A stretch of 64,000 nucleotides of DNA from Tethya wilhelma (GCA_964030475.1 CAXIPT010000003.1:2533862-2597861), one strand, 5' to 3'; shown: positions 34,780-46,945, counted from the stretch's first letter. Notes: a model not told the origin generated them from the letters alone. Numbers and translations: made by a program.

Positions 34780-34817
34780 TAGTTGCACTTGTGTTGGATC
34801 AATATCTTACATGTATA

Positions 34818-36446
34818 TTACAATCTTAGGAGAGCCCTGTAGTGTAGCGGTGCCAGTAGGACTGCTGGGAATGCTGCAGTCAGCTTTGCAATCAGATTGG
34901 CTAGTTCGACACCGTCTTCTGCTTGGCTAGCCTCTTTGCTTCCCTGATAATCTGAACTGTCTTCTCTTGAGGGAGAGATATTGTCATCCAGTTGAAATCC
35001 AAAATGGTTATTGCATGTGTTAGTAGAGGATTTTAACACGGTCCCATAAACAATTCTGAATTAATATGATGTATTCAGATGCTCGGTGCTTAGAGACAAA
35101 AAAACGCAAAGCTCTATCATAGTTTGTTAGATCAAATCCTCGGTAGACTATAGAAACAGACTCATCATTGTTTGTGATCTGAGCTAACACTTTCTTGACT
35201 GTATGTAGGTCTCTAAAGCTAGACTCCTTTAGCTTATCACCACCCTTATTAGAAGCTTTTACAACTGCTTCTAGACCTCTCAACTACACATATGTCCTCT
35301 TCCTGTAGAATCTTACATAGAGTAGATTACGACTTCAAAAGATCACAGAAGTAACCAAGGAGCATTTTTACATCACGCCACTGCAAAATGTACCCCTTTA
35401 ATCTCTGTTATCGACTGGTTTAGTCTTTGGGTCATCAATCAAAGCAGTCAGATGGTTCAAATAAGCTCCAAATCGATCAATCAACCGATCCAATGCTGCT
35501 ACTTTATGTGCAAGAAAACGTGTTCCACATTCACGTACTGGCTTGTGCCCACCTTTTTGGGGAAACTCAGCAGTGGTAAGACAGGCTTGAAGCTCTTCAA
35601 TGATACTCTCCAGCTCACGATACTTTTTTGGACTCTTCTCATATAAATAGTAAACACATAATAGCATTTTATTGACTGATGAAAAGTAAGCACTTTTCAA
35701 TGTATCCTTGAGAGACAATTCAAGTCTGCGCGAGGCACCAAAAGATTTCAATCCACAGAGCTTTCTCCTCAAGGTACATTTTCAAACCTCTATCACCCAC
35801 ATTAACATTGGTACCATTGCAGCCGAATCCAATAAGTTTCTTGCTCCACTCTTCAGACAATCCCACATACTTAACTGCCTGTTCTAAACATTCAAAAAAA
35901 CCTTTGGCATCTCTACTATGAGGCCTTCGGACAGAAAAGAACTTGTTCAATACATGAATTCTGCCATCGGTTGAGCTGTAATCCAGGTAGACACACAAAA
36001 AAACTCATTTTCTATATTTCCAGAGTCAGTAGAGCCATCTGCTTGAAAACTATAAAACTTAGCGTGGGACAAGCTGTCAACTAAACAATGTAGTTGATCT
36101 AAAGCAATGAATCGAACAAAAACAGCACAAGCCTGGTTGCTTTTGTACCCTTGACCCAACTCTACTCTGTGTCTCTCTTCTAGTTCACAAATAGGCTTCA
36201 TTTTTAACAGAGACATGTTGTTTTTGGCCATCACAAATGCTATTTCAAACTTCTTTTCATTTTCTCTTTTGTAGCCTCATCCATTGTACTAGCAATATGT
36301 GAATATTCAACACCTTGCTTCTTCTTTAGAAGCATCATGGCACGCTTGTGCATAGCATGGTCCTTAAAACTAGATGTACAAAGATTGGTAGAACAATCAA
36401 TGAAAGCTGGCGTGTAGTTTCTCATGCCTTTTGAAATGTTGTACAC
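34818..36446 (-). pseudogene. ZNF862-like hAT-type transposase relic
   Basis: Four overlapping frames on the minus strand read in order as one protein: 36446-36240 (NISKGMRNYTPAFIDCSTNL), 36234-35947 (VKPICELEERH-type, then SLSHAKFYSFQADGSTDSGN), 35998-35720 (GFGCNGTNVNVGDRGLKMYL), 35772-35398 (LSLKDTLKSAYFSSVNKMLL, VRECGTRFLAHKVAALDRL) and 35283-35020 (VKKVLAQITNNDESVSIVYR). The D/G-T-N and CGTRFLAHK features fit hAT-derived proteins of the ZNF862/KIAA1586 group, which carry a DUF4371-like RNase H fold and C-terminal dimerisation. At least three frameshifts and stops; the C-terminal dimerisation motif is not visible. Confidence 0.75.
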
Positions 36447-36449
36447 ACG

Positions 36450-37460
36450 GAACAGAGTTTCGTAAGTTAGCCAGGTAGCTGTGTTGAGACTTCTGTCATA
36501 ATCTCACTGCCATTTGTTCACAGTACTAACAGTTATACTTCTTTGCTTTGAGCTTGAAGCATTATAGCGTCCTCGTAGCTACTATATAGCTACTCCCAAA
36601 AAAAAAAAAAAATTCTACTGACATAAAATCTGGCAGACAAAATGGCAGACCATTGGTCACACGACCGGACATTCGCTAATTTTAACCGGAAATTGTCCGG
36701 TGACTGACCGTTAACATAAGCTCTGCACCATGGTACTATAGCTCCTAAAGTGTCTGCAATGTTGGCCAAAATATCTGGCAACAATTGCCCATAGAAGCAC
36801 AAGTACCAAAGATTTAGAAGGCATTGGTAAAATCAATTTGTGAGTTTCAGAGCTTCAGTCACATTGTCTCTTCAAGACCAAGCTGCATGACTTCAAAGGC
36901 AATGCTTCAAACAATTAAAAGAAGCTACTGAAGCTTTGATGTCACAAAATACGTATGTTAATTCCTTCAGGAGAAAGTGAAATACCAGAGGGATCTGATG
37001 ACACCTCTAATGTTAAGTTCTTGTCTAGGGCATCTATACCTACCCAGAATAATCTTGTACCACTTGAAGACATGCTTCTCAGAAAGGTGTTGCGAGAACT
37101 AGTGTGTCTTATAGACTTCACATCTGGTGACAGGAGGCAACGATACAGGTTATTTGACACAACACAACACAACACACACTGTAAGGAATTGGAAATGGAC
37201 TTCATAATTTTAGCATTAAACTATACCTTTTTTTTTGACTATAGCAGTGTGGACATGTATTCAAGTGTTAGGTGCTAATTTATGTGGTTAACTTATGCTA
37301 AGATATTTCTGTGTGTATAGTGTTAATGTAGTCAGCAGACTTCCAGTTGATAGTAATTTAAACTAATTATCTTCAGTAGAGATGGTTCCTATTGTGCAAC
37401 CTGTGGTAGGGACTGTGCAAAATAGAATTTCCTGTAATCTTTTAAATCATACTTTTCTGC
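36450..37460. other. Non-coding or decayed sequence; possible small gypsy gag fragment
   Basis: 36740-36870 shares words with the gypsy gag start at 24380 (ccaaaat.tctggc, agcacaagt, aatttgtgag.ttca) and may be a decayed copy. A frame at 36955-37278 (SLSRASIPTQNNLVPLED-like) has no identifiable domain. No splice-supported gene. Confidence 0.35.
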
Positions 37461-37468
37461 ATATTCCT

Positions 37469-38172
37469 CTCAGGTGCATTAAGGCCTGACCCCTCCTGAC
37501 CCCGCATTTAAGGTACTAATTAAAACTTGAAATTGAAATTTTTTTTTTTGTACACATGTAAACAACCCTAAACTTTGTATAGAAATTGAAACTGGTATTC
37601 TTTGCTCATCTGTAAACTTAAGTTGTCACATGACCTCGAATATTTGAATAATGGCGAAGTTAATTAGTGAAAAAATTCATCCTCCAAGGGCACATGGTTG
37701 CCATGGAGATATGAGGTTCATATTGGGTATATATGTTAATTAGGTTAATAACTAATTAATTATTCATGCGGATCATGAATAAATAAATATTTAATGAGAT
37801 ATGCTCATTTTCTAATAAAAGCACACCCTAACTAAAAGTTCAAAATGCCATATCTCATTAAATATTCATTTATTCATGATCCGCATGAATAATTAATTAG
37901 TTATTAACCTAATTAACATATACACCCAATATGAACCTCATATCTCCATGGCAACCACGTGCCCTCAGAGGATGAATTTTTTCACTAATTAACTTCGCCA
38001 TTATTCAAATATTCGAGGTCATGTGACAACTTAAGTTTACAGATGAGCAAAGAATACCAGTTTCAATTTGTATACAAAGTTTAGGGTTGTTTACATGTGT
38101 ACAAAAAAAGATATTTCAATTTCAAGTTTTAATTAGTACCTTAAATGCAAGTCAGGCCTTAATGCACCTGAG
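37469..38172. mobile_element. 704-bp near-perfect palindrome (foldback element)
   Basis: The left arm 37469-37802 and right arm 37847-38172 are inverted copies with only scattered differences and a loop of about 44 bp. Termini are CTCAGGTGCATTAAGG / CCTTAATGCACCTGAG. Central parts include ggttgccatggagatatgag and gaataattaattagttatta. There is no coding potential. A single end of the same family is at about 22643. Transcription across it would yield a very long RNA hairpin. The target duplication is not obvious. Confidence 0.8.
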
Positions 38173-39344
38173 CTGTCTTTTGAGTTCAATACATTTTAAT
38201 TTCCTGGTTGCTAGATTACTTGTTTAGGTGTGGTGGTTAATGTTAAATATCATTATATAAGTTTTGTATATAAGTATAGAGAGCACTTTTGTGTTTGTCA
38301 TTCCATAGGAATTTGGTGAATTAAATATTCTCAGCAAGTCACACACACACACACACACACACTCACACAGTTTATCAAAATTACATGCATTATTATGTAT
38401 TTGATAATATTGTTAATAATAATTATGCATGAGGGATCAAGAATATAATATTATAGATATCGTGCCGAAATTGAGGCATGCATGCCGCATTCCTTGTTTC
38501 AATACTTTGTGCCGCACTGCCCATTCCTACACTATGTTTTTTGTTTTGTCACTTTAATTACATACTGATTATGTTTTTTTACTATTACACTGCATGACGG
38601 CATAGATAATATAGACTACGTAACCGGGATTGGTGACTTCTCACGTGAGCAGTATAGTCCTGTACTTTGTCTAGAGACAAAGTGTGTCGTGGTTTTGTTG
38701 AGTGAAAGATGCAGCTGGCGGCTAGTATAGCCCACACAAAAAGAGCCAAGAACGCAAATACACTTTGACTGCACGAAAGTTCAGGCATAAAATGAATAGA
38801 TATAGAGCAGAAGCAAGTATTGGAAGTCATTTTATTACAATCTATTGACATATACAATGATAAATGAACCATTTAGTACAAAATGAAACAAAATATCTGA
38901 CGGGACGGCTGTTTTAGACTGTCCTGTTCAGTACGGTAGAAGCAAAACACCGGCTTGGATAGAAGGCAACATAATGGATACTCCAAAGGCTCCTACAGTT
39001 GATTAGAGCCTACAAGTTTGAAAAAAATAGTCAGTACAAAAAATTATACATGATAAATTATGACAAACTCACCCGCTGAAGTAGCGTACTTTTTTGGACT
39101 CATACTCGAGAAATATTCAACTTGACTTACTTTTAGCCACATAAACAGCTAGAGGGAGGGGACCGTTTCCTGGACAGCTCCGTTTTCCGGTCAAAATTAT
39201 TTTATACCTCTGTTACTTGAAGGGGGCGGGGCTGCACTCAAAACTAATGGTTCTAAATAAAGCTCATATCTACCACTAGCCTCGTACCCAGGCTCCGGGG
39301 AGGGGAAAAAAAAGGAGCCTGGTACACACCGTTTGCGCATGCGC
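38173..39344. other. Non-coding region with (CA)n, a family M arm relic and a small foldback
   Basis: (CA)n at 38339-38362. A diverged family M arm at about 38455-38545 (gccgaaatt...ccttgtttca...gcccattcctacac). A small foldback at 39279-39330 (ctcgtacccaggctcc ... ggagcctggtacac). The single N at 39345 follows. Confidence 0.45.
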
Positions 39345-39345
39345 N

Positions 39346-40822
39346 CCTTGAACTTGTCCAGTTCCTCGATGAGCTGTGTGGCGGCCGAGAGAGAGTCCCC
39401 AATGTCTCCGTGGGTGGTGGCCATCTGCTGGCACATGTCGTGCAACCACTGTGTCACCTGAGATCACATGACAATCACATGATAATCACATGACACACAA
39501 TACATGATGTAATCTCTCAAACAATAGCTTAAAGAAACTAGCTGTGTCAACATAATCACATTATAAGGACATTATAAAGATAAGGACTGTTTTATTACAA
39601 AAAAAAAATAAGGACATGCTTACATGCAAACCCAGAAAGAAACAAAAAATGTCACAGAACGTCATTTTCAGTAACAAATTTAAACAGCTAGTGCTTATAA
39701 TATAATTCCTTTATTAACTTAAAGGATCTGTGTCACTATATAAGCGCTATTTTGTTACCAAAAATAAAATGCGCAACTTTTTGTGACATTTTTTTTTGTT
39801 GGCAAAAGTACAATATACAGAGCTACGGTAGTATCCGAATGTGGTACCTACAGTAGATCGCGCTAGAAACAAAACAAAAAACCATCACAAAAGGTCATAG
39901 AACATCACAAAACATCACACATTTTATTTTTAGTAACAAAACAGCGCTTACAATATTATAGTGACACAGTTCTTTTAAATCTTATTACCTGTCGTGCATC
40001 CTTTTCACAAGAATGAAGCTGCTTAAACTGTTCGCTGTGCAACTTTTGAGCCTCTGCTAACTGTCCGACTCTCGTTCGATGATTCTCCACTTCTTCCACC
40101 AAACGCTTCACATGATTTATCCCAGCTGAGTAGTCCAGTCGACCACGCCCACTTTCAGTCCCGTGTTGGGTAGCCCCTTTCATTAGCTCGATTAGATTGG
40201 ACGCTTCTAACATGATGTTGCTAGCCAGCTGGTCCAGTTTGGACAGCTGCTCAGATTGGTTGCTAAGAGATTGGTCTGATTTGGTGGAAGGGGAGACTTT
40301 CTGCTTGAGCGCCCCACTGGCTAGGTCGGACTGAGTACGCCACTAGGAGAGAGAGAGAGAGGGAAAATAAAACGACAATATTATTAAATTATTTCTTATA
40401 ATAGTATTATTATGTAATACAATATTGAATATCTGCATATATTAAACGAGGTTCTAATACAAATATACAATATACTGTGTGTACATGTACAAGTAGAGAC
40501 AGGCAATCCATGAAAACTAAAACTGCAAAACTTATTTTCAGCAAATCTACGAAATTTCTCTCTCACTCCCTCTTTTTCGCTCTCAAAAAGGACCTACTGT
40601 ACATGTACGCATTATTATACAGTTCCTACCTCTTTCAGCATACTGTGAACCTTCACCGATGCATGGACGATTGCCCGCCTCTCGGCTAGGTGGGACTCGA
40701 ACCGACTGAACCGTGAATTTAACTTGGTCACCTGACGTTGAGCACCTTCAGCAGCGAAATGATGTTCTCCTGTCATTTTGTCAGCCATTCGTCGAAGCTG
40801 GGTCAAACTGCTATGGTTTTGC

Positions 40823-40857
<35 letters not shown>

Positions 40858-43377
40858 AATACACAAGAAAAAAAAAAGTGGGCTAGAGGGTACATAAAAT
40901 ATCCCTATTAGAAATAGCACTATTTCTGGCAGCCAGATACACGATAATCTGCACCATGTAGTGGGAAACTTTGGCAGACATTTCTTGTTCAAAACTTTGT
41001 CACAAAAATGCTTGACAAGAGACATTCGTGAAATTTTTATTACTCAGTCTGCAAAACCTTTACAACTACATATATGTATATTCTGACAATTATAACACTT
41101 AGTGTAGGTGATTAATTAATGTAGAAGTGCTTAATTTTACAAACACTAGCACAAGAAACTACATAAACCTACTCTTGCTTTTGCTTCAAACTTTTCGTGC
41201 TGTTCGTTGACGGCCTGAGCAGCCTCCAGAGAGTCCCCGATGTCAGATCGTGACCCTAACATCTCCTCACCGCGAGACTTCAACCATCCTTTCACTTTCA
41301 TCAGTGACTTCTCAAACACCTGTTTAAGTTAGTGCGATGATGAATGAATGAATATAACAGCAATATATTATAGCTATAAAAAAAACATGTTGCAAGCATT
41401 ACAAATACTAGCTGGTATACTGGAGATAAAAATTAACTGGCCAAAATCTAACAAAATGGATACCATTTGAAAGCTCTCTTTGTGCTGATCACAATGGTAA
41501 TATAATCTCAGCTACATATGTGACCATTTTGAAGTGAACAACGCTTAAAATAATGTTAAATTGGTCAAAAAGTTTAAGAAAATTCAAACAGTTTTTTTAT
41601 CTTTACAAACTATATATCCCAAACCTAAAGGAGCCCTCCCAATGCCTGCTCAGGCAAGACATAAACTTATATAATATTACATGCAAGTCCCATCTATTGC
41701 ATACAACTCCCATTGTGATTGACAACGTATACATTTTATCATCATGTTAGATACAGCTCAGTGCAGGCAGCTTCTGAGATGTATTTTTGTTAGAATTTCT
41801 TTCATTTCACACATCAAGTGTCATAATGGCTGACCTTCAATTGGAGTGTTCTCTCCAACACGATCTTTCTCTCTCTCCAGAGGTCGTCGAGGTGGACCTG
41901 GCGACGTCCAATGTTGTCAAGGAGACGCTTAATGATAGCAATAGCATTGATCTTGTCAGGAGTCATACTGGAGGTACCGGCTTCATCACGTCCCTGTGTG
42001 GATCACATGAGAGTCACATGAGAGTCACATGACTTCAAAAGGTGTGTAGTTGAAGCCCATCTCCAGGGGAGGTTGCAAACAAGTAATTACGTGATGCTGA
42101 GTCAGCAATCTTATTCTGCTTGGTCAGCATTTTTTCTCTGTGTACACTTTGGTAAAAGTTGTGTAAGGTAGGCAGGGAGACTGGGAGAACAAGGCTAAAA
42201 AGTTGTTGAATCACCAGAAAAAGAATACGGACTCAGCAAATTTGTGTGCTCCCTACAAGTTGCAAATCAGCTCGCACTAACAATCAAGTGTTTTGGACAA
42301 TAACAAAATTTAATGCTGTTACCCACACCAAGTTTGTACATGTGTGAGTCGATAATAAAATTGACAAAGTTGACTTCTTTTGATGGTCATACCTGCTCAA
42401 GGTTCCTCAGCAGTTCATTCCCTTCTCGAATGGTGTTCTGAGGGGCTTTCTTCAACTGGTCCTGCATGATGACGTGTCTCCCTAGAGCATCTTCGATGGA
42501 ATCTACGTCAGAGGCGTCTGGTTCCACTCTCAGCTGTTGCTCAACGTGAGCTGTGTGCTCCATGAGAGCGTTGAAGGAAGAGATGAAGTGTTCCAAATCC
42601 TGCAAGGGGAGAGATATGGAGAAGCTTGAACAGTTAGCTAGAAGGTTTCTTTCTGTCAACTTATCTAAGGCAGACACTGCATTAAGTTTTAAATTTCTTG
42701 GTAGATGGTGTATATACTGGCAAGAGATTAATGTGTCTTGAAACAGTTAACAAGATAGCATGCGTCGAGATTGTGAAAAACTTTTGAAAATTCAGAATCT
42801 GATGAGTCATTAGAAAGCTAGTAGTCACACAAAAATAAACTGGTCAAGTGAACACATAAATACAGTATGATGTATATGATCAATATACTGTACTGAAATT
42901 CATGTATAATATACACATATGCTAATAATTATACCTAAAGGACCGAACAGTCATTTGAATAACACTTATCAATGTACCGTATAAATAAACTCATAAATTA
43001 TGTACATATTCTGATAGACTTACAACAGTACAGGTACTAGTATATTGCCCATATAGGTACTGTATAATATTGGATGTTAAGATAGAGTGACACATTCCAT
43101 GGCCAATTAAACCCTCAGAAAACAATAATGGACAGCATTAACCTTATTGGGTCATTTCTATGAATATTGGTCTTTCCCTCCTTCTGTCTTGAAGCACACC
43201 CCACACACCATCACTCCTCACACTATCACACCATCCCACCCTCACACTATCACAACTAACCAATCTCAACTTGATCCAGTCGTCATGGTTATAGGGAAGG
43301 AACCCTCCAAGGTCAGAGGTCAGTTGACTGGATTCAACGTGTCTAATGAGCTTCTCCACAGAAGATAGCTTGATGGT
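39346..43377 (-). CDS. Trio/Kalirin-like RhoGEF: SEC14 end plus spectrin repeats (partial)
   Basis: Seven exons on the minus strand, all with GT-AG sites: 43377-43261, 42599-42393, 41993-41835, 41319-41173, 40821-40630, 40342-39989, and 39457 to the N at 39345. Complete exons are multiples of three and join in phase 0. The first encodes the end of a SEC14/CRAL-TRIO domain (ESSQLTSDLGGFLPYNHDDW), which runs into spectrin repeats (DLEHFISSFNALMEHTAHVE; VKGWLKSRGEEML then IGDSLEAAQAVNEQHEKF; VTQWLHDMCQQMATTHGDIG). SEC14 followed by spectrin repeats with this spacing is typical of Trio and Kalirin (also MCF2/DBS), cytoplasmic guanine-nucleotide exchange factors for Rho GTPases. The DH-PH catalytic part would lie beyond the N and is not seen; SEC14 upstream exons are also missing (perhaps in the gap at 44058). 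Polypyrimidine tracts of two acceptors are pure (CT)n. Confidence 0.75.
40823..40854. repeat. (GA)n tract forming a splice acceptor pyrimidine tract
   Basis: On the minus strand this is a (CT)n run ending in ccag directly before exon 40821-40630. A shorter one precedes exon 40342-39989. Length polymorphism here could affect splicing. Confidence 0.7.
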
Positions 43378-43460
43378 CTGTGAGAGAGGCAACACACACA
43401 CACAATCACAATAATTTACAATTGATACACACACACACACACATGGAAAAAGAAGTGAGA

Positions 43461-43533
43461 AATGGACAGACTCGAACCAGGGACCTTCGAATCACAGTCA
43501 AACACTCTTATCACTGAGCCACACACACCAATG
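43461..43533 (-). ncRNA. tRNA-like sequence (degenerate tRNA or tRNA-derived SINE head)
   Basis: On the minus strand tggctcagtgataagagtg resembles a D arm. A 5-bp stem (TTTGA/TCGAA) encloses a 7-base loop CTGTGAT with GTG in the anticodon position. ggtccctggttcgagtc resembles a variable loop and T arm. The T stem pairs poorly and no 7-bp acceptor stem is evident, so it is unlikely to be a functional tRNA. Confidence 0.35.
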
Positions 43534-44012
43534 TGTCTGCAGACAATGTATATTATATATTGTATATTATCTGCTTAAGAGACCTAGACCTCTACTACAA
43601 TAGCAAAGTGGCAAACAATTCAGAGCCAGTAAAAAATAAACCTTTTCTTACTGATTCAAACTAAGTAAGCATCCATTCATTCAAACAAGCATTATAAAGC
43701 CACTTGCAGCAAATGCCAATGTACACAAAATATCTTGATACAAATGGAATCGCACAGACCATTTAAGATGAAGTACACAATATACTTGTTAAGATCCTAC
43801 AAGCCCATAAATCACCTCATGTCCACTATAAATTCCACCAGCACATGGTGCCATAGCAACACACACACACTAATATAGTATATTCATGGCCTGCTAATCT
43901 ATATTTACCTCCCCCACACACACACTGTTACTAGTAGCCTCACTCATCTGAACAGCTATTACTAGCTCAGGGAAAACAAACATCTATACATGTTTAGCTA
44001 GCTATAGATGGC
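43534..44012. other. Non-coding sequence between divergent genes
   Basis: No exon or recognisable repeat, apart from short (CA)n runs at 43859-43870 and 43915-43925. Confidence 0.4.
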
Positions 44013-44017
44013 TCAGA

Positions 44018-44022
<5 letters not shown>

Positions 44023-44057
<35 letters not shown>

Positions 44058-44497
44058 NNNNNNNNNNNNNNNNNNNNNNNNNNNNNNNNNNNNNNNNNNN
44101 NNNNNNNNNNNNNNNNNNNNNNNNNNNNNNNNNNNNNNNNNNNNNNNNNNNNNNNNNNNNNNNNNNNNNNNNNNNNNNNNNNNNNNNNNNNNNNNNNNNN
44201 NNNNNNNNNNNNNNNNNNNNNNNNNNNNNNNNNNNNNNNNNNNNNNNNNNNNNNNNNNNNNNNNNNNNNNNNNNNNNNNNNNNNNNNNNNNNNNNNNNNN
44301 NNNNNNNNNNNNNNNNNNNNNNNNNNNNNNNNNNNNNNNNNNNNNNNNNNNNNNNNNNNNNNNNNNNNNNNNNNNNNNNNNNNNNNNNNNNNNNNNNNNN
44401 NNNNNNNNNNNNNNNNNNNNNNNNNNNNNNNNNNNNNNNNNNNNNNNNNNNNNNNNNNNNNNNNNNNNNNNNNNNNNNNNNNNNNNNNNNNNNNNNN

Positions 44498-44558
<61 letters not shown>
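44023..44558. repeat. (CA)n microsatellite containing a 440-N gap
   Basis: (CA)n at 44023-44057 and 44498-44558 flanks N run 44058-44497, so the gap is caused by the microsatellite. Poly-Cys/Val or Thr/His frames here are spurious. Confidence 0.95.
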
Positions 44559-44560
<2 letters not shown>

Positions 44561-44590
44561 AGAATCAATCAAGTGCCACTCTTCCATCAG

Positions 44591-45645
44591 GACAAACTAA
44601 GACCTCATTAGATCCTGAAAGAGTCATTGTAAGTCTAACAATACATCAATGTACACTCATACATAATGTGTTTACTACATACATGTGACTCTTCATGCAT
44701 GACATGAAGTGAACTATGCATACGTTACGAATAATTATTGTTTCACATGGTCATTATTTTCCCCCTCAGGGTCCCTCTAATATCAGTCTGAGCTGGAGAG
44801 TTGCTAAGAGTGCACCATGTGACATGTCAAGAGCTGTAGATGCTGCTGTTGATGGTAACACTGTGTACATCAGACCAGCTGGAACTCAATGTGTGCATGC
44901 TTACAATTCATCTAACGACACCTGGTGTCAGCTTCCCAATACTCCCACAATGTACTGCTCTATTGTTGTCATCAATGGAACACTAACATCTGTTGGAGGT
45001 GAGCAAGATGGGCAGGACACTAATCAGCTATTCAGTCTCATTGAAGAAAGTGGTGGTAGGAGGAGGTGGGTGGAGACATTACCACCTATGCTAGTGAAAG
45101 TAAGGCGGACAAGAACAGTATGCTGTGAAACACATCTGATAGTTGCATCATACAATTCATCAATGATTCTCATAATGGACCTGACATCACACAAATGGTC
45201 CTGTCCGGCCAATCAACCATCATTATCATCATGTCTACATAGTCTAGTGATGTGTGGGGAACATCTCTACTTAGTGTACAATGATTACAGAATGTTCAGA
45301 TGTTCAACCAGTGACCTCATCCAGTCTACAGAATCAACTGACATTTGGACTGAACTAGAACACACAGGTCTTCTCTCAGACTCTACTTGTGTGGCAGTTC
45401 ATGGTCGTCTGATATCAGTTGGAGGGAGAGATTCACAAGACAAAACCACTACAGCTGTTAGGATGTACTCTCCAACCACTAAGACATGGGATGAGATAAG
45501 ACACATGAAGACACCTCGAAGGGGCTGTTTAGCAGCTGTTCTCCCCAACAATCGTTTACTAGTAGCAGGTGGTTACACTACTAGAAATATTCGATGGGTC
45601 GAAAGAAGTGAAGTTGAAATTGCTCATGTATGCATTAATAATTAA
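44591..45645 (+). CDS. Kelch-repeat protein, 3' exons (5' part missing)
   Basis: A short exon 44591-44628 (acceptor cttccatcag, donor gtaagtct) joins in phase 0 to exon 44770-45645 (acceptor ttttccccctcag), which ends TAA. The product has kelch beta-propeller features: hydrophobic strands followed by GG (CSIVVINGTLTSVGGEQDG; TCVAVHGRLISVGGRDSQD; RRGCLAAVLPNNRLLVAGGY) and the W in TKTWDEIRHMKTPR. About five blades are visible; a full propeller usually has six, so part of the first may lie in the short exon or the gap upstream. In sponges such propellers often end kinase or signalling proteins, but nothing upstream identifies the partner domain. A canonical AATAAA follows at 45725. Confidence 0.7.
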
Positions 45646-45724
45646 TTGATTTTATTATCCTTATTAATCTTAGTAAAATTTGCTCATTATTTCCTGTACA
45701 CACTTCACACACACACATCATTAG

Positions 45725-45730
45725 AATAAA
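45725..45730 (+). terminator. Polyadenylation signal AATAAA of the kelch gene
   Basis: Exact AATAAA 80 bp after the stop codon in the expected position for a short 3' UTR. No downstream experimental evidence. Confidence 0.5.
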
Positions 45731-45917
45731 GTATACAAGGAGTGTGGCTCGCTTCGCTCGCCACGCTCCTTGCTTGTGTATGAAGTATACTGATGTTTAT
45801 AGCTAGATCTGTGCACAGGCATCTGTATAATACTGCAATTCAATGAAAGGAAACTTCAAAGCATGCATATAATACAGGCAGCTCTTTTAGCCAGGCCAGC
45901 TCAGCAATTTTTACTTA

Positions 45918-45921
<4 letters not shown>

Positions 45922-45948
<27 letters not shown>

Positions 45949-46710
45949 CTTTTTTGCCTCCACTAAAGGAGACTGAGTTGCCCAACAATGTCGGGCCAGA
46001 TATTAAGATGGGTAAAGTTCGGAGAGCAGATCAAGGCGGTACGATCTGAGCTTGTGAAGAAATTCTAAACAGAGCTGTTGTAGCTCCGGATGGGAAATCC
46101 AGTTTGTGCCAAGGACGACGATCTCTGTGAACTGATCAGGGCACGTGATGCGATCTGGAAGTAGGCCTAGAGTCACGAGAGAGGGTGGGGCTGCACTTAT
46201 CAGCGAGCAGCGTTTAGCTTCAAGTGCGGAGCAGGAGGTGATAAAATGTTTCTCATCCTCCACGGGGGCTAGACAAAGCTTACAGCTGGGGTCGCCAGGC
46301 TTGCCAAAGCTGGAGCGACTTCTGAATCTTGAGCAGTCGACTTCTAGCCCACTGCAACCTAATAGGAGGCGGAGTCTGAAGTTGGCTTTCTTAGTAAGGT
46401 GGTGTGACCCAACTGTAACACTCCAGAGTTGGGAGACCCTTCCTGGGACTAATTCACAGTCGGAGATTCTATATTCATAGCAGTCATCCAGAAAGCTTAA
46501 GTAGGATTCAATGAGCAGTTGCTTCTTAGTGACATGCTTCCACACAGAAGGTTTAGGAGGAGAATCAAGCAGCTGGCGGATGTCCGGAAGGTTAAGCTCG
46601 TCCAGTAACTTGTGGAAAGAGGGGATCAACCCTCTCGAACCTTCACAACTCCCTCTTGACAGGAGGATTCTACGTGACGTCACTGACGACCCTTTTCCGA
46701 CTTCCGCCAT
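45922..46710 (-). mobile_element. 5'-truncated LINE, C-terminal ORF2 fragment with (GAA)n tail
   Basis: On the minus strand an ORF 46710-46003 (235 codons) ends in a cysteine/histidine motif CKLCLAPVEDEKHFITSC, typical of the C-terminal zinc region of several non-LTR retrotransposon ORF2 proteins. The last residues are YRLDLLSELYPS, followed by a short 3' UTR (about 75 bp) and a pure (GAA)n tail (seen as CTT on plus, 45923-45951). The open frame suggests a fairly young copy. The reverse-transcriptase core is absent because of 5' truncation. A decayed relative lies at 23200-23625. Confidence 0.65.
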
Positions 46711-46945
46711 TTTTGCAATCAGCTGGCAAAGAAACTCGTTATCTGGCTAGCTATGTTTCGTGTACAGCGACAGAGAAGCAGACTCCTAGTAGTGAGTGTT
46801 CTCACCTCGTTAAGCTTCTTTTGTCAAAGATTGGCTCCCATATCACACTTCTTTGTCGGATACGGATGCCACTGGTAAGCCTTTGTCAGCGATCTCAAAA
46901 ACAGTTAGCCATACTTGCATCACTTGTTGTTTTATCCTAGGCTAG

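Noticed and set aside
38585..38788. 68-codon minus-strand ORF with a hydrophobic N-terminus (MPELSCSQSVFAFLALFVWA)
   Set aside because: Resembles a signal peptide, but no splice, promoter or family support was found in this repeat-rich region.
43994..44688. Open frames of alternating Cys-Val or Thr-His around 44-44.7 kb and 54.7-55.1 kb
   Set aside because: These are translations of (CA)n/(GT)n microsatellites and N gaps.
46656..46940. Plus-strand ORF of 94 codons next to the LINE
   Set aside because: Overlaps LINE coding sequence on the other strand and has no recognisable domain.
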